A stretch of 64,000 bases of DNA, taken from positions 310,001 to 374,000 of the forward strand of contig NZ_JAKRNM010000002.1 of NCBI RefSeq assembly GCF_022346995.1, given 5' to 3'. A program made the position numbers and the translations under genes. Below the pieces are notes generated by a model. It was not told the origin of the DNA. It saw only the letters and a program-made list of their open reading frames with translations, and did not search any database. The DNA comes from Paenibacillus sp. ACRRY. GTDB lineage: Bacteria; Bacillota; Bacilli; Paenibacillales; Paenibacillaceae. Positions 25,116 through 35,861 of this stretch are shown one piece after another (positions within the stretch are counted from its first letter, which is position 1; every line of letters begins with the position of its first letter).

Positions 25116-27188
25116 CTATGATTTCTGATCAACCTGAAACTGGTTTAATTCTTCCTCAAGCTTGTTCGACAACTGACTCAATTGCTGGGATAATTCCGCA
25201 ACCTGCTCGATACTGTCCAGTTGTTCCTGTGTGCTCGCACTGACCTCTTCGGTAGAGGCAGAATTTTCTTCCGTGGTGGAGGAGATAATTTCGAGTGCCT
25301 GGACAATCTCATCCTTGTGTTTATGGACACTGGAGGTGTTATTGCTGATCTGCAGCATGCGCAATCTTAAGTCCTCTAGATCTTTATTGATGCTGTAGAA
25401 CACCTGCTTGGTGCCCTCAACGGACTTGGCATTTTCCTCTGCAATCAGGAGTCCGTGGGCTGTGTGTTCTACGGATGTCTTCGTTTTATCTTCGATTTGA
25501 CGAACCTTTTTGCTAATCTCCTCTGTTGCCAGCGCAGTCTGCTCAGCAAGTTTGCGAACTTCCCCTGCGACCACGGCAAAACCTCGTCCCTGTTCTCCTG
25601 CACGTGCAGCTTCGATGGAAGCGTTGAGTGCTAGCAGGTTGGTTTGGGTGGCGATCTGATGAACAGTGTCCACAATACCGGAGATTTCATGACGGCTTAG
25701 ATCAATATCATGGATAATGGTTGACATGGCCTGGGTTGAATGATGATTCTCTTCTGCCCATTTGGATAACTGATTCAACACTTCCAATCCTCGTTCGCTT
25801 TGTTCTGCGGAAGCCTGAACTTTAGTCTCCATCGTTGTGACATCACTTGAAATATCGTCGATTTGACCTGATAATGATCCGGTTTTTTGCAAAATGTTCT
25901 CGGATTCAATGGATTGATAATTGGTTGCATTGGCAATTTCATTAATTGCTGTGGCCGTATCATTCATCGTTACGGCTGTCCGAGCGGAAATGGATTGCAG
26001 ATCCTTGGAGGATTGGCCTAAAACTTGGGCAGTGGCTCCTACCATCTGAATCATGCTCTGAATTTTTTGCACCATGTTGAGCATGCCCTGTGAGATTTGA
26101 CCAATCTCGTTACGGGATGTTGTATCAAATTGAACGGTCAGATCTCCCTGTTCCACAAGTTTGATTTTTTGCAGCAGTTTCGGGATGGATCTCAGCAGAT
26201 ATCGCAGGGTGATATAACTGATGAACACAAGCACGATGGCGGCTACAGCAAAACCTATAATGGTGATCCACGTAAAGGATTTTAATTCTTCGAGTACCTC
26301 ACGCTCCGAAATGGTCAAACCTACAGACCATCCGGTATCTGTGCTGGTGGCATACCCGACATAACGCCCTTCTCCGTTGTCATCAATCAGTTGAATTCCG
26401 GATTCACCGGCCATCATTTTCTTGCCGATCTCACCCAAATCTCCCGGACTTTCGTTAATCTTTTCCTTGAGAACCTTGGCTTGGTCAGGATGATATAAAA
26501 TGTCACCGGTTTTGGAGGCCAGAATGGAATAGCCTGTGCTGCCAAGTGAGTAGCTCTCCATAATGGATGGAATATCCTTGAATGCAATATCTGCAGCAGC
26601 CAAACCGATCAACTCGTCGTTGTCATCCTTAATCGGATAGAATATGCCCATGAGGATATTACCTGAAGCAATATCGGCATAGGGTTCGGAGAAATATAAG
26701 CCATCTGCTTCCACAGCCGGTTTATAATACGGACGATCCTGAATCACAAATTCAGAGTCGGACGCAGCCCCATCATGCTGGATCCAGAAACCTTTTCCAT
26801 CAATGCCTGCGATCCAAGCATCCACAAAAGAAGGCTCTTCCTTCACTATAGCTGCAAGTGTAGCCTGGGTTTCGGCGGCATAGGGTGATGTTGTAGCGGT
26901 GGAAGCAGATTCGGTGGTTTGAATATACTGCCTGAATAAGTTATTGGTGGACATTTGCTTAACCAGAGACCCTTTTTCCTTAAATAAAGCATCGAACTGG
27001 GCCACAATGGCATGTGTTTTCGTTTGCAGCATCAATTCCTGCTGTTTAACAAGGATGCTTCGGGTGCTGGTAAACATAAATGTTCCCAGGATGGAAAATA
27101 CGACAACAATGATGGCCAACAACATGATGGACAGTGTATTGGCGATGCTTGATGTCCGGGTTCCTTTTTTTCTAAATAACTGTGCCAT
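25116..27188 (-). CDS. Methyl-accepting chemotaxis protein with dCache sensor
   Basis: The 690-residue receptor has an N-terminal membrane helix (about 16-38), a large extracellular double-Cache domain (about 40-285; [44 protein letters not shown]), a second membrane helix (about 300-325), a HAMP domain ([14 protein letters not shown]) and a methyl-accepting signalling domain. The last contains the hairpin tip [20 protein letters not shown] that contacts CheA and CheW. dCache domains of this type often bind amino acids or other small polar molecules. It starts at an ATG with GGGGAG upstream and is monocistronic. Confidence 0.93.
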   Translation of the reverse strand: MAQLFRKKGTRTSSIANTLSIMLLAIIVVVFSILGTFMFTSTRSILVKQQELMLQTKTHAIVAQFDALFKEKGSLVKQMSTNNLFRQYIQTTESASTATTSPYAAETQATLAAIVKEEPSFVDAWIAGIDGKGFWIQHDGAASDSEFVIQDRPYYKPAVEADGLYFSEPYADIASGNILMGIFYPIKDDNDELIGLAAADIAFKDIPSIMESYSLGSTGYSILASKTGDILYHPDQAKVLKEKINESPGDLGEIGKKMMAGESGIQLIDDNGEGRYVGYATSTDTGWSVGLTISEREVLEELKSFTWITIIGFAVAAIVLVFISYITLRYLLRSIPKLLQKIKLVEQGDLTVQFDTTSRNEIGQISQGMLNMVQKIQSMIQMVGATAQVLGQSSKDLQSISARTAVTMNDTATAINEIANATNYQSIESENILQKTGSLSGQIDDISSDVTTMETKVQASAEQSERGLEVLNQLSKWAEENHHSTQAMSTIIHDIDLSRHEISGIVDTVHQIATQTNLLALNASIEAARAGEQGRGFAVVAGEVRKLAEQTALATEEISKKVRQIEDKTKTSVEHTAHGLLIAEENAKSVEGTKQVFYSINKDLEDLRLRMLQISNNTSSVHKHKDEIVQALEIISSTTEENSASTEEVSASTQEQLDSIEQVAELSQQLSQLSNKLEEELNQFQVDQKS

Positions 27189-27306
27189 GCTGCCAACTCC
27201 CCAAGATTGATATTGAGCTGAACCGCTCCTATTTTTTATTTCGGTATTTCGATTCCGTTTCGATAGAGGATGGGGAAAGGGTACGTTACATCTTCGATGA
27301 CAACAT

Positions 27307-27340
27307 AAAAAGCACCAGTTCCTGTTAAGGAATTGGTGCT
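27307..27340 (-). terminator. Terminator after aminotransferase gene
   Basis: On the minus strand, AGCACCAATTCC and GGAACTGGTGCT form a hairpin followed by TTTTTATG. Confidence 0.75.
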
Positions 27341-27352
27341 CTTTGCTGCAGA

Positions 27353-28525
27353 TTAGTTCGAGATCAACAGGCCGCTGTTTTCCACAGCTTGCAGTGCCTG
27401 CTCCAGTTGTTCCCGATCCTGGACAAGCGCAAGACGGACATATCCTTCCCCTGAAGGTCCAAAAGCACTGCCGGGTGTCACGATGACGCCCGCCCGGCTT
27501 ACCAGATCCATGGCAAATTGCTCGGAGTTGTCATAATGAGCTGGAATCCGTGTCCAGATAAACATGGTGGCATCGGGCTTTGCGATTTCCCATCCGAGTC
27601 TGCTGAATCCTTCGCAGAGAATATCCCGACGTTCCTCATAGATGGCTCGTACCCGGCCTACGTCACTCTGATCACCTGTAATTGCGGCAATTGCTGCCTT
27701 CTGAATGGGAAGGAACATGCCGTAATCCATATTGGATTTCAGCTTTTTCAACATGGAGACGACGGCTGCATTACCTAAGCAAAATCCGATTCGAGCCCCA
27801 GCAAGCCCGTAGGTTTTGGACAGGGAATTGAATTCAACGCCGACATCCATAGCTCCAGGGAAGGCTAGAAAACTTCCACATGATTTCCCGTCAAACACAA
27901 GTTCACTATACGCATTGTCATGGAGGACAATGATATCATGTTTTTTGGCAAACGCGATCAGGTCCAGGTAGAACTGCTCTGGTGCCATGGCTGTTGTTGG
28001 ATTGTTAGGGTAGGATACCAGCATGAATTTGGCTCTCTGCGCAATCTCTTCCGGGATCTCTTCCAGCTGAATCACATATTGATGTTCTTCCTTTTGCGGC
28101 ATGTAGTACAGCTCTGCTCCCGCCAGAAGCGGTCCGTCTGCAAATACCGGATAGCAGGGATCCGGAACAAGAACAAGATCGCCTTCATCCACGATGGATA
28201 ATGAGATATGTGCCAGACCCTCTTGTGAGCCAAGCAGAGAGCAAACTTCGGTTTTGGGGTCTAGATCGACCTGATACCTGCGCTTGTACCACTCACTGAC
28301 AGCCTTGAGCAGCTCACTCTGGTCATTGATGGCATAGGTGTAATTCTGCACATCAGCTGCTGCCTCACATAGAGCCTGGATAATATGTTGCGCTGGCGGG
28401 GTGTTGGGTGCGCCTACACTCAGATCAATGACACCGAGCCCCAGTTCCAGACGTTGTCGCTTAATTTCAGATAATCGCGTAAATATTCCCTCATTAAAGT
28501 AGTTCATTCGTTTGGCAAATTGCAT
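27353..28525 (-). CDS. PLP-dependent aminotransferase, class I/II (LL-DAP/alanine aminotransferase-like)
   Basis: The 390-residue protein is a fold-type I aminotransferase: [12 protein letters not shown] near the N-terminus, YPNNPTT binding the substrate carboxylate side, the pyridoxal-phosphate Lys in [15 protein letters not shown], and a C-terminal Arg (GYVRLALV). The opening [19 protein letters not shown] resembles the DapL/PatA/AlaC branch. It probably moves amino groups between an amino acid and 2-oxoglutarate or pyruvate; the exact substrate is uncertain. ATG start with GGAGGA upstream. It is monocistronic with its own terminator. Confidence 0.88.
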   Translation of the reverse strand: MQFAKRMNYFNEGIFTRLSEIKRQRLELGLGVIDLSVGAPNTPPAQHIIQALCEAAADVQNYTYAINDQSELLKAVSEWYKRRYQVDLDPKTEVCSLLGSQEGLAHISLSIVDEGDLVLVPDPCYPVFADGPLLAGAELYYMPQKEEHQYVIQLEEIPEEIAQRAKFMLVSYPNNPTTAMAPEQFYLDLIAFAKKHDIIVLHDNAYSELVFDGKSCGSFLAFPGAMDVGVEFNSLSKTYGLAGARIGFCLGNAAVVSMLKKLKSNMDYGMFLPIQKAAIAAITGDQSDVGRVRAIYEERRDILCEGFSRLGWEIAKPDATMFIWTRIPAHYDNSEQFAMDLVSRAGVIVTPGSAFGPSGEGYVRLALVQDREQLEQALQAVENSGLLISN

Positions 28526-28690
28526 GCTGTGGTTCCTCCAGTCTGTTCAAACGCTTAGTTCTATAATAGATGGGCGAGAGGCAAATGAGAAGAGACGTGG
28601 ATGAACTCTATTTATACAGGCTAAATTGCACTTCTCAAGTAAGTCTTCTTCATTTACAATTACAGGAAAACCAGATGGAGGGGATCTGAA

Positions 28691-29716
28691 ATGAGTGAAC
28701 CTTGGGCTGCGTCGATGAGCGGGGTTCCCTGGAATGCAGCGAAAATGGACAATGCGGTAAAGCAGCTGCGGAATCGAGCTACCATTTCCTTTGTGGTCGG
28801 AGCAGATGTGATGGAAGATGTTGCGGAATTGGACAAGCGGGTATTCTCCAAACGGCCTGATCTGATCCTGAAGATTACGAATGTGGAGGAGAATGGACGT
28901 TACACGGAAGAGTTTTTGAAAATAATTTCGGAATTAAAATATGTGAAGGCTTTGGAATTGGACCTGAAACAAAAACAGAATTTGAATGTACTTGGCGCGC
29001 TGCAGCGATTGGAGTTTCTGAATATACGGGCAGCCAAAACGCAAAATCTGGAGTTCATCCGACAGTACAAGCAGCTGCAGTACCTTTCTCTCAGCGGGAA
29101 ATTTGATGATTTGGCTCCGATTGAGGACTGTATTCGGCTGAATACATTGGTGTTACACTGCAATATCGAGACGCTGGACTTTGTCGTGGACCTGCCGTTC
29201 ATCGAATATCTAGCCATTGATCATGGTGTCTTAAATGGACCTCTGGATGTACTCGCTGACTCCAACATTCGTATGTTGAGACTGTCGTCTGTACGGAATC
29301 TGATCCATATTGATGAACTGAGTGCATTACATCATCTGGAGTTCTTGCACTTGTCACTGCCCAAAGTCGAGCGGCTGTGCGACTTGTCAGGCCTGAAGAA
29401 CCTGCGACAGCTGGAATTGGATTTCATGAAATCACTACAGGAGTTGGACAACCTGTGGACTGCAGAGCACTTGGAGGTGCTGCTGCTGAAGGAAATACAT
29501 AAGGGAATAAAGGCAGAAGCTTTCGAGCGTTTGACCGAAATGCCAAATCTGAGGCAGGTAGATTTTCGCTTCATTGATCAGGGCAAGGGCCGTATTGGAG
29601 CCATGCGCAAACACATGATTGATGAGGGCAAAGAACATCTTCTCTATGAGAACATTCCTGAAGAACAACGCATTCCCTCTACGGCTCTTGGGCACCTGTC
29701 CAAAATTCTCATGTGA
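28691..29716 (+). CDS. Leucine-rich repeat protein, cytoplasmic
   Basis: The 341-residue protein has an N-terminal alpha/beta region and then about nine irregular leucine-rich repeats (LQYLSLSGKFDDLAPIEDC, LNTLVLHCNIETLDFVVDL, LEFLHLSLPKVERLCDLSG, LRQLELDFMKSLQELDNL). Repeats are 20-23 residues with the pattern L-x-x-L-x-L. No signal peptide or anchor is seen, so unlike internalins it should stay inside. Such a curved repeat sheet usually binds another protein. The partner is unknown. GGAGGGG lies upstream of the ATG. Confidence 0.82.
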   Translation: MSEPWAASMSGVPWNAAKMDNAVKQLRNRATISFVVGADVMEDVAELDKRVFSKRPDLILKITNVEENGRYTEEFLKIISELKYVKALELDLKQKQNLNVLGALQRLEFLNIRAAKTQNLEFIRQYKQLQYLSLSGKFDDLAPIEDCIRLNTLVLHCNIETLDFVVDLPFIEYLAIDHGVLNGPLDVLADSNIRMLRLSSVRNLIHIDELSALHHLEFLHLSLPKVERLCDLSGLKNLRQLELDFMKSLQELDNLWTAEHLEVLLLKEIHKGIKAEAFERLTEMPNLRQVDFRFIDQGKGRIGAMRKHMIDEGKEHLLYENIPEEQRIPSTALGHLSKILM

Positions 29717-29717
29717 T

Positions 29718-29760
29718 ATATAAGCAAACGCCCGCTTTCTGAGCGGGTGTTTGCTTATAT
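29718..29760. terminator. Bidirectional terminator with long stem
   Basis: Nineteen-base arms (ATATAAGCAAACGCCCGCT and AGCGGGTGTTTGCTTATAT) between the convergent LRR and AraC regulator genes. Confidence 0.8.
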
Positions 29761-29793
29761 AGGATCTTAGGATTACTTTGCTGCTCACACCTA

Positions 29794-32076
29794 CTATCCA
29801 TGATTCGAGGAGATGAACGGGTCATCGCCCGCATGACGCTTGCGATACTCTCCCGGGGTCAATCCGTATCGACGCTTGAACATGCGGATGAACGAGTTTA
29901 CGTTCTGATAACCGACCTGCATGGCGATATCCTGAATTCGCAGATCCACATTTACCAGCAATTCCTTGGCCCGCTCAACGCGAAGATTATTGAGATACTC
30001 GCTGAAGTTGATGTTGGTCTTTTCCTTGAAAATACTGGAGAGATATCCCGGCGTGAGATTCAGCTTGTCGGCAACAAGATTCAGATTAATATCCTCCCCA
30101 TAATGATGATTCAGATAATCGAGCACAAAGCTGATAACAGGATCTTTCGTTTCCAATTGGCTGCTGATCGCGGAGAGGATCGGTTTAATCTGCGATTGAA
30201 GCCATGTTCTGTACTGCTCTATGGAATAAAATCCAGCAAACGGATCACCAGATGGAGAAGAGGGAAGCCCGTCTTCAATGCGTGTCAAATTCAGCTTCAT
30301 CACCGTCTTACCGACCTGATCTACTGCACCAAGAGCAAATGTCCGAAAGTCCTCTGCGGCTGCGTCCTTGTGCCTCAGCTGGTCCAGCTGGCGATCCAGC
30401 CAGGCAAACACAGCCTCCTCCTTGCCTGATTGCAGCAGATCATGCAGTTCCTCCCCGTAGGTCACCTTGACATGAAATGAGCTTGATGAGGAGGCTCGTG
30501 GCTCCACAATAACCTGGGTTTCTCCGTTGAGTCTTCGCTCCTTGAGCAGAGTGGACAGATTCCCGTATGCATCGGTAAACGGAATATCCCCGGAGTATAC
30601 CGGGCTTACCGCGATGGTCAGGTACAGGCATTCTTCAGCGGCAAGCAGCTCCTTCAACGTATCGAGCGCCTGCAGAATACCGCTCTGAGGACCGGGATCG
30701 AATAGAAGCAGGAGTAATTGATCCTGTTCAGGCTGGAGTGCAACGCTGTTATTTGGATTGCTGGAGAACAGGCTCTGAATTAATTTCCACAATAATAGGG
30801 TATGCTGTTCCAATTCATCGGGCCGGTCTTTGAAGCCAACCTTAAACAGAATGGCGACGTAGGGATGTTCGGGCTGCCGAACCTCCTCAAGATCTGCCAG
30901 ATGGGAGCTGAGCGGGATGTTCTTGACTTTATGCGTATAAGCGAACTGCCGCACCAGAGAGTTTTTCTGCGCGAGATCGCTCTGAATGAATCGATTGTTC
31001 TCCAGAATGGAACTTAGACGGTCACCGATCATGGCGAATTCCTTCACTCTGCTCAACTTGCCTGCCCCGCTTCCGGAATTTCGGTCAAGAGCGGCAATAA
31101 GGTGCTGCAGCGGCTGATTTAACCTCAGGCTGAACAGCAGGGAGGAGAGTACGCTAATCAAAATGGCAGCGCCAAGCAGTACCGTAAGCAGCAGCTGCAT
31201 GCCGCGCATCTCCGCTGCAATCACTGAGGCCTGGGTGACCCTAACATAGGTGAACCCGGTTTGCTTACCTTTTTCATAGAAGTAATATTGATCCCCAATG
31301 CGTTCATGTCTGCTTCCGTCTATAAGCGGAGGATTATGGAATTCCTCTTCTGTGGTAGTGAACAATAGACGCCCCTCACTATCCAAAATGTAGAACGGAT
31401 TATGGCTGGCATCTCCATACGTATCCTGCATGCGCTGCGGATTCAGCATCACAATTCCGTACACTTCCTCATAGGGAATGGCTTTCATCATAACAGGCAT
31501 CAGCTCTCCGAGGGAGCGGGAAGAATGGACAGTTTTTTCCGTAAAAGCTGCTGCAGGCATCACTTTCAGGAACTGGTTGTTCATCGTTTGGGTTCTCCAG
31601 TAGTCCGGCGAATACGCTTCACTGTAATAATATTTGCCAAACATGTCGGCTGCGCTGCTAAGACCTTCCTTCTCCAGCACATAGTCCTCCTGCTTGAAAT
31701 AAAGAATGAAATTGTCGATATGCAAAAAAGGATTGGTATACAGGGTAGAGAGGTCCGCCTTCACTTCAGCGGGAATATCGTAACGACGATTTTCTTTAAG
31801 GTGGCTTAAAATGCCCAAGTTGGCTGTCCAGGTATCTGATTGAGTAAGGGCCAGAATCATGTTCTGGGTCAGCCGGAAGTGATTCTCATATCCTTCGACA
31901 GTCTGTGCGAGGCCCAGTTCATTTTGTCTTACCATCTCCTGATATACTTTGTTGCTCAGATACAGGTGGGAGAACAGATTAAATGAAGCCAAAATCAGGA
32001 TGACACTGAGGAAGCTCAGCATTAGCTTAACAAACAGGCCGTTCAACGCAAATCGGTTTGTAAGCAGTTCCTTCAT
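29794..32076 (-). CDS. Membrane-bound AraC-family regulator of sugar ABC operon
   Basis: The 760-residue protein has a membrane helix at residues 12-35, a large extracytoplasmic sensor region (about 40-295), a second helix (about 298-322), a cytoplasmic linker, and a C-terminal AraC-type double helix-turn-helix (LNLVADKLNLTPGYLSSIFK and IQDIAMQVGYQNVNSFIRMF). This architecture is widespread in Paenibacillus beside LplABC-type transporters. The ATG at 32076 has GGGAGGA upstream; an in-frame start at 32154 lacks one. It is divergent from the transporter and GlcNAc-catabolic operon, which it very probably activates on sensing an extracellular sugar or binding-protein complex. Confidence 0.9.
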   Translation of the reverse strand: MKELLTNRFALNGLFVKLMLSFLSVILILASFNLFSHLYLSNKVYQEMVRQNELGLAQTVEGYENHFRLTQNMILALTQSDTWTANLGILSHLKENRRYDIPAEVKADLSTLYTNPFLHIDNFILYFKQEDYVLEKEGLSSAADMFGKYYYSEAYSPDYWRTQTMNNQFLKVMPAAAFTEKTVHSSRSLGELMPVMMKAIPYEEVYGIVMLNPQRMQDTYGDASHNPFYILDSEGRLLFTTTEEEFHNPPLIDGSRHERIGDQYYFYEKGKQTGFTYVRVTQASVIAAEMRGMQLLLTVLLGAAILISVLSSLLFSLRLNQPLQHLIAALDRNSGSGAGKLSRVKEFAMIGDRLSSILENNRFIQSDLAQKNSLVRQFAYTHKVKNIPLSSHLADLEEVRQPEHPYVAILFKVGFKDRPDELEQHTLLLWKLIQSLFSSNPNNSVALQPEQDQLLLLLFDPGPQSGILQALDTLKELLAAEECLYLTIAVSPVYSGDIPFTDAYGNLSTLLKERRLNGETQVIVEPRASSSSSFHVKVTYGEELHDLLQSGKEEAVFAWLDRQLDQLRHKDAAAEDFRTFALGAVDQVGKTVMKLNLTRIEDGLPSSPSGDPFAGFYSIEQYRTWLQSQIKPILSAISSQLETKDPVISFVLDYLNHHYGEDINLNLVADKLNLTPGYLSSIFKEKTNINFSEYLNNLRVERAKELLVNVDLRIQDIAMQVGYQNVNSFIRMFKRRYGLTPGEYRKRHAGDDPFISSNHG

Positions 32077-32225
32077 TATGACATTCCTCCCTCGGATACA
32101 GCCGCAGATCAATGGTCTAATCCTATCATAGCGGCATAAATCTGACACAAACAATATGCACTTTTACTGATTTATACGCAGATATCTGGAAAATAGCAGT
32201 ATAGGCGAAATGTTATATAACATGT

Positions 32226-32258
32226 AGATAGCGCTTACCAACAAAAACTAGCTATAAT
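32226..32258 (+). promoter_or_regulatory. Probable operon promoter with cre-like site
   Basis: A perfect TATAAT (32253-32258) lies 82 bp before the first permease. No good -35 is present, as expected for an activator-dependent promoter. The -35 region is overlapped by AGATAGCGCTTACC (32226-32239), which read on the minus strand differs from the catabolite-repression consensus TGNAANCGNWNNCA at two core positions. CcpA control is therefore possible only. Confidence 0.4.
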
Positions 32259-32340
32259 TCGGTTACAAACCCCGGTTGTTCAGGGGAAGTTAGCTAACAT
32301 CTAGTTAAGCTGCAATGATGTAGCAAGAGGGGGCATGCCG

Positions 32341-33309
32341 ATGGCTGATGCTGGCTTAATGGAAGACAAACTGCGAAAAAATTTAAATCATTCGTCGCGG
32401 CGGAAGGTACGGATGACACGGATATGGAACAAAAACAAGGCGCTATGGCTGCTCTTCCTGCCATGCCTCCTGTATTATTTAATCTTCCGCTATGCACCGA
32501 TGTTCGGACTCGTCATTACCTTCAAAGACTACAACCTTTTTAAGGGAATTTGGGCCAGTGATTGGGTAGGGCTCAAATACTACCGGATGTTTCTGGAGAA
32601 TCCCGATTTTTGGCCGCTCATGAAAAATACGTTCCTGCTAGGAGTGTATAAGTTGGTGTTTGGCTTCCCGGCCCCGATCCTGCTGGCCATTCTGCTCAAT
32701 GAGGTGCGTAAGGCGGCGTTTAAGCGTTTTGTGCAGACGGTCAGTTATCTGCCGCATTTTATCTCGAATGTGATTGTGGCAAGTATGGTCATTATGTTCC
32801 TCTCCCCAACCGGAGGGCTAATTAATAATCTGCTCGGATGGATTGGCGTGGGACCGATTAATTTCATGAATGAACCCGGGCTATTTCGGGGGATCTATGT
32901 TCTGTCGGAGATCTGGCAGCATATCGGCTGGGAGACCATTATTTATCTGGCCGCGCTGACAGCCATTGACCCGCAGCTGTATGAGGCTGCAGATATGGAC
33001 GGAGCGAGCCGATTGCGCAAAATCTGGCATATCACGCTGCCCGGCATATCTCCTGCGATCGTCATCACGCTGATTTTGAATATTGGGAAGGTGCTAGAGA
33101 TTGGTTTCGAGAAGGTCTTCCTGATGCAGAACCCGGCGATCTACGATACAGCAGATATTATCAGCACCTATGTCTACAGGGTAGGGATGGTCCAGGGAAA
33201 CTTCAGTTATGGCGCCTCCATTGACCTGTTCATGGGAGTCATCAGCCTGATCTTCATTTATACCGCCAACTTGCTCAGCCGCCGATTTAGTGAAACCAGT
33301 CTATGGTAG
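32341..33309 (+). CDS. Sugar ABC transporter permease, LplB/YteP type
   Basis: The 322-residue protein has six membrane segments and the conserved cytoplasmic EAA loop (EAADMDGASRLRKIWHITLPG) that docks the ATPase. MFGLVITFKDYNLFKGIWAS and WVGLKYYRMFLENPDFW are typical of the LplB/YteP branch that imports oligosaccharides. The ATG at 32341 is seven bases from AGAGGGGG; one six bases earlier is too close. It is the first gene of a seven-gene operon. The transporter lacks its own ATPase gene, as usual for systems using a shared MsmX-like ATPase. Confidence 0.9.
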   Translation: MADAGLMEDKLRKNLNHSSRRKVRMTRIWNKNKALWLLFLPCLLYYLIFRYAPMFGLVITFKDYNLFKGIWASDWVGLKYYRMFLENPDFWPLMKNTFLLGVYKLVFGFPAPILLAILLNEVRKAAFKRFVQTVSYLPHFISNVIVASMVIMFLSPTGGLINNLLGWIGVGPINFMNEPGLFRGIYVLSEIWQHIGWETIIYLAALTAIDPQLYEAADMDGASRLRKIWHITLPGISPAIVITLILNIGKVLEIGFEKVFLMQNPAIYDTADIISTYVYRVGMVQGNFSYGASIDLFMGVISLIFIYTANLLSRRFSETSLW

Positions 33310-33324
33310 AAATGAGGTGTGAAT

Positions 33325-34194
33325 GTGAAATCCCTCCGGTTTTCCTGGTTTAATCTCATGGCATCATTAATCCTGCTGCTTGTTGTGGTGATCACACTCT
33401 ATCCGTTCCTTCATATGCTGGCCGTTTCCCTCAGCAGCAACGTCAATGTCATCCAGAACAATATTTCCTTCTGGCCCAAGGGCTTCAACCTGAGCATGTA
33501 TAAGCTGGTGCTGGGAGATCCGCAAATCTGGACGGCTTACCGAAATACGATTATCTATACTGTGCTCGGTACACTGATCTCTCTGGTGGTCACTTCAACG
33601 GGAGCGTATGCATTGTCCAGGAAAGACATGGCGCTGCGCAATAGCTTCACCGTACTGATTGTCATCACGATGTTCTTCAGCGGCGGAATGATTCCCACTT
33701 TCCTGGTGGTCCGTTCCCTGAATCTGGTGGACACCGTCTGGGGCATGGTTCTTCCAGGTGCAGTCAGTACATGGAATCTGATTCTGATGCGAACCTTCTT
33801 CTCAGGTATTCCCAAAGAGCTGGAGGAATCGGGCCGTATGGACGGCCTGAACGATATTGGCATCTTCATTCGTATTGTCGTGCCGCTGTCCAAGGCGTCC
33901 TTCGCCACCATTGCCCTGTTCTATGCCGTGGGCATGTGGAATAACTTTATCTTCCCGCTGCTCTATCTAAGATCTCCCGATTTGTTTCCGCTGCAGGTGC
34001 TCCTGCGTAATCTGGTGCTGGCCGGCAGTGCAAGCTCAGGCGACGTTACGTCCATTGGGGGAGATAATATGGTCGTTGAGGAATCACTCAAGTATGCGAC
34101 CATCATGGTGTCCACTTTGCCAATTCTGGTCATCTATCCGTTTGTACAGAAGTATTTTGTGAAGGGAGCCATGGTTGGGGCAGTCAAAGGCTAA
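33325..34194 (+). CDS. Sugar ABC transporter permease, YtcP/LplC type
   Basis: The 289-residue second permease subunit has six membrane helices and the EAA-like loop ELEESGRMDGLNDIGIFIRIVVPLS. It forms a heterodimer channel with the preceding LplB-type subunit. The GTG at 33325 is seven bases after GAGG; the GTG at 33319 overlaps that site and is unlikely. It lies 15 bp downstream of the first permease gene. Confidence 0.9.
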   Translation: MKSLRFSWFNLMASLILLLVVVITLYPFLHMLAVSLSSNVNVIQNNISFWPKGFNLSMYKLVLGDPQIWTAYRNTIIYTVLGTLISLVVTSTGAYALSRKDMALRNSFTVLIVITMFFSGGMIPTFLVVRSLNLVDTVWGMVLPGAVSTWNLILMRTFFSGIPKELEESGRMDGLNDIGIFIRIVVPLSKASFATIALFYAVGMWNNFIFPLLYLRSPDLFPLQVLLRNLVLAGSASSGDVTSIGGDNMVVEESLKYATIMVSTLPILVIYPFVQKYFVKGAMVGAVKG

Positions 34195-34239
34195 TCGGCA
34201 TGAAAACCACCGCAAATTCAGATTAAGGGAGAGAAGCGT

Positions 34240-35799
34240 ATGGGCAAATGGAAATCGGTAATTCTTCCGCTGTTGATTGCTGTAACGATGGTAGCCGGGT
34301 GCAGTGGAGGCGGCAACGGTTCCGGCTCGCAGACGGATGCTCAAGGGGAGAATGGCGTAAAAAATAACTCTACGGGAACGGGAAAGACGTTTACCGCACT
34401 GCTGGATAACAATGCCACGTTTCCTTATTCCAAGAGCTGGCCCGTTTGGGGCTGGTTGAAGGAGAAGACCGGTGTCACGCTTGAAGTACAGACACCCTCC
34501 GGCAAGCTGGATGAAAGCCTGAATCTGGCGATTGCCTCCAAATCGCTGCCTGATCTGATGTATATGCCCAATCGCAAAGAATCGAACAAGTTTGGACAGC
34601 AGGGCGCGCTGGTGGATCTGATGGAGCATATGGACAGCATGCCGAATCTGCAGGCATGGATGAAACAATATCCCGAGGAAGCGAAGGCTGCTCTCTCCGC
34701 CGACGGCAAGATGTATATGTTCCCCAATCAGGGCTTTGGTGAGACGAACCGCATGATCTGGATGTATCGCAAGGACGTTTTCGACAAGGAAGGCATTCAG
34801 GTTCCGACGACCTACGAAGAGCTGCATGCGGCCCTGAAAAAGCTGAAGGAGAAATATCCGGACAGTTATCCTCTCTCCATCCGCTACGGACAGATTCCGG
34901 ATGAGATGAATGCCAATATGACGGTGAATTATGGGACCGGAGAAGGCGCCTACTATGATTTTGACCAGAAAGAATGGCGTTATGGACCGACCGAAGACAA
35001 TTATAAAGCCATGGTAGGTATGTGGAAAAGCTTCTACGACGAAGGCCTGGTTCCGCCTGATTTCTTATCGCTGCAAACCAAGCAGTGGCAGGATATGGTC
35101 TCTACAGGCAAATCGTTTGTGACCATCGATTATATCAGCCGGATTGATTTCTTTAACAATGCCATGCAGCCGGAGAATCCCGAGTTCAACATGCAGTTCA
35201 TGGCACCGCCAGCTGGTGTTGCCGGTGGCAAACAGCTGAATCCGTATTTTCATTATATGGAGGGCGGGTTAACGGTAGCTTCCACCTCCAAAAACATTGA
35301 CGATATCATGAAGTACATGGACTTCTTCTATTCCGAGGAAGGGCGTACGCTCAGCAGCTGGGGAGTAGAGGGCGAGACATATGTAAAGGAAGGAGATGCG
35401 ATCAAGTTCAAGCCGGAATATAACGATGTCATTGAAATGCGCAAGCAGACGGGGCTGCAGACCAGTGGAACCTATACCTGGATTGATTTTAATGCGCATC
35501 TGTCCCTATTCTCGGATGCTCTGAAGCACGCTTATGAAGAAGCGGTGAAGTATGATCCTTCAGCCATGCAGCCAAGACCTGCATTTACCGAGGGTGAAAA
35601 TGAAATCATCTCCATTACCGGGCAGGCGATCAAAAAGCACCGCGATGAGAGCTTTGCCAAATTCGTGACCGGCTCCCGCAGTCTGGCGGATTGGGAGAAG
35701 TATGTAGAGGAGATTAACAATCTTGGTGTAGATCAGCTGCTGAGCACCTATAAGGAAGCGTATGACCGCGTTCTGAATATTCAGTTGAGCGCGAAATGA
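34240..35799 (+). CDS. Sugar ABC transporter solute-binding lipoprotein, LplA type
   Basis: The 519-residue protein has a lipoprotein signal (lipobox V-A-G-C), a Gly/Ser-rich linker and a long type-1 solute-binding domain. KTGVTLEVQTPSGKLDESLNLAIASK and LPDLMYMPNR, then GALVDLMEHMDSMPNL, are typical of the large binding proteins that work with LplB/YtcP permeases. In this operon context it most likely binds N-acetylglucosamine-containing oligosaccharides, which is inference from the neighbouring enzymes. Confidence 0.9.
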   Translation: MGKWKSVILPLLIAVTMVAGCSGGGNGSGSQTDAQGENGVKNNSTGTGKTFTALLDNNATFPYSKSWPVWGWLKEKTGVTLEVQTPSGKLDESLNLAIASKSLPDLMYMPNRKESNKFGQQGALVDLMEHMDSMPNLQAWMKQYPEEAKAALSADGKMYMFPNQGFGETNRMIWMYRKDVFDKEGIQVPTTYEELHAALKKLKEKYPDSYPLSIRYGQIPDEMNANMTVNYGTGEGAYYDFDQKEWRYGPTEDNYKAMVGMWKSFYDEGLVPPDFLSLQTKQWQDMVSTGKSFVTIDYISRIDFFNNAMQPENPEFNMQFMAPPAGVAGGKQLNPYFHYMEGGLTVASTSKNIDDIMKYMDFFYSEEGRTLSSWGVEGETYVKEGDAIKFKPEYNDVIEMRKQTGLQTSGTYTWIDFNAHLSLFSDALKHAYEEAVKYDPSAMQPRPAFTEGENEIISITGQAIKKHRDESFAKFVTGSRSLADWEKYVEEINNLGVDQLLSTYKEAYDRVLNIQLSAK

Positions 35800-35861
35800 G
35801 CGAATGTACGGCCCAGGAATCCTAGACCATTAGTACAGAATGGCAAAAGGAGGCTTCGCAT

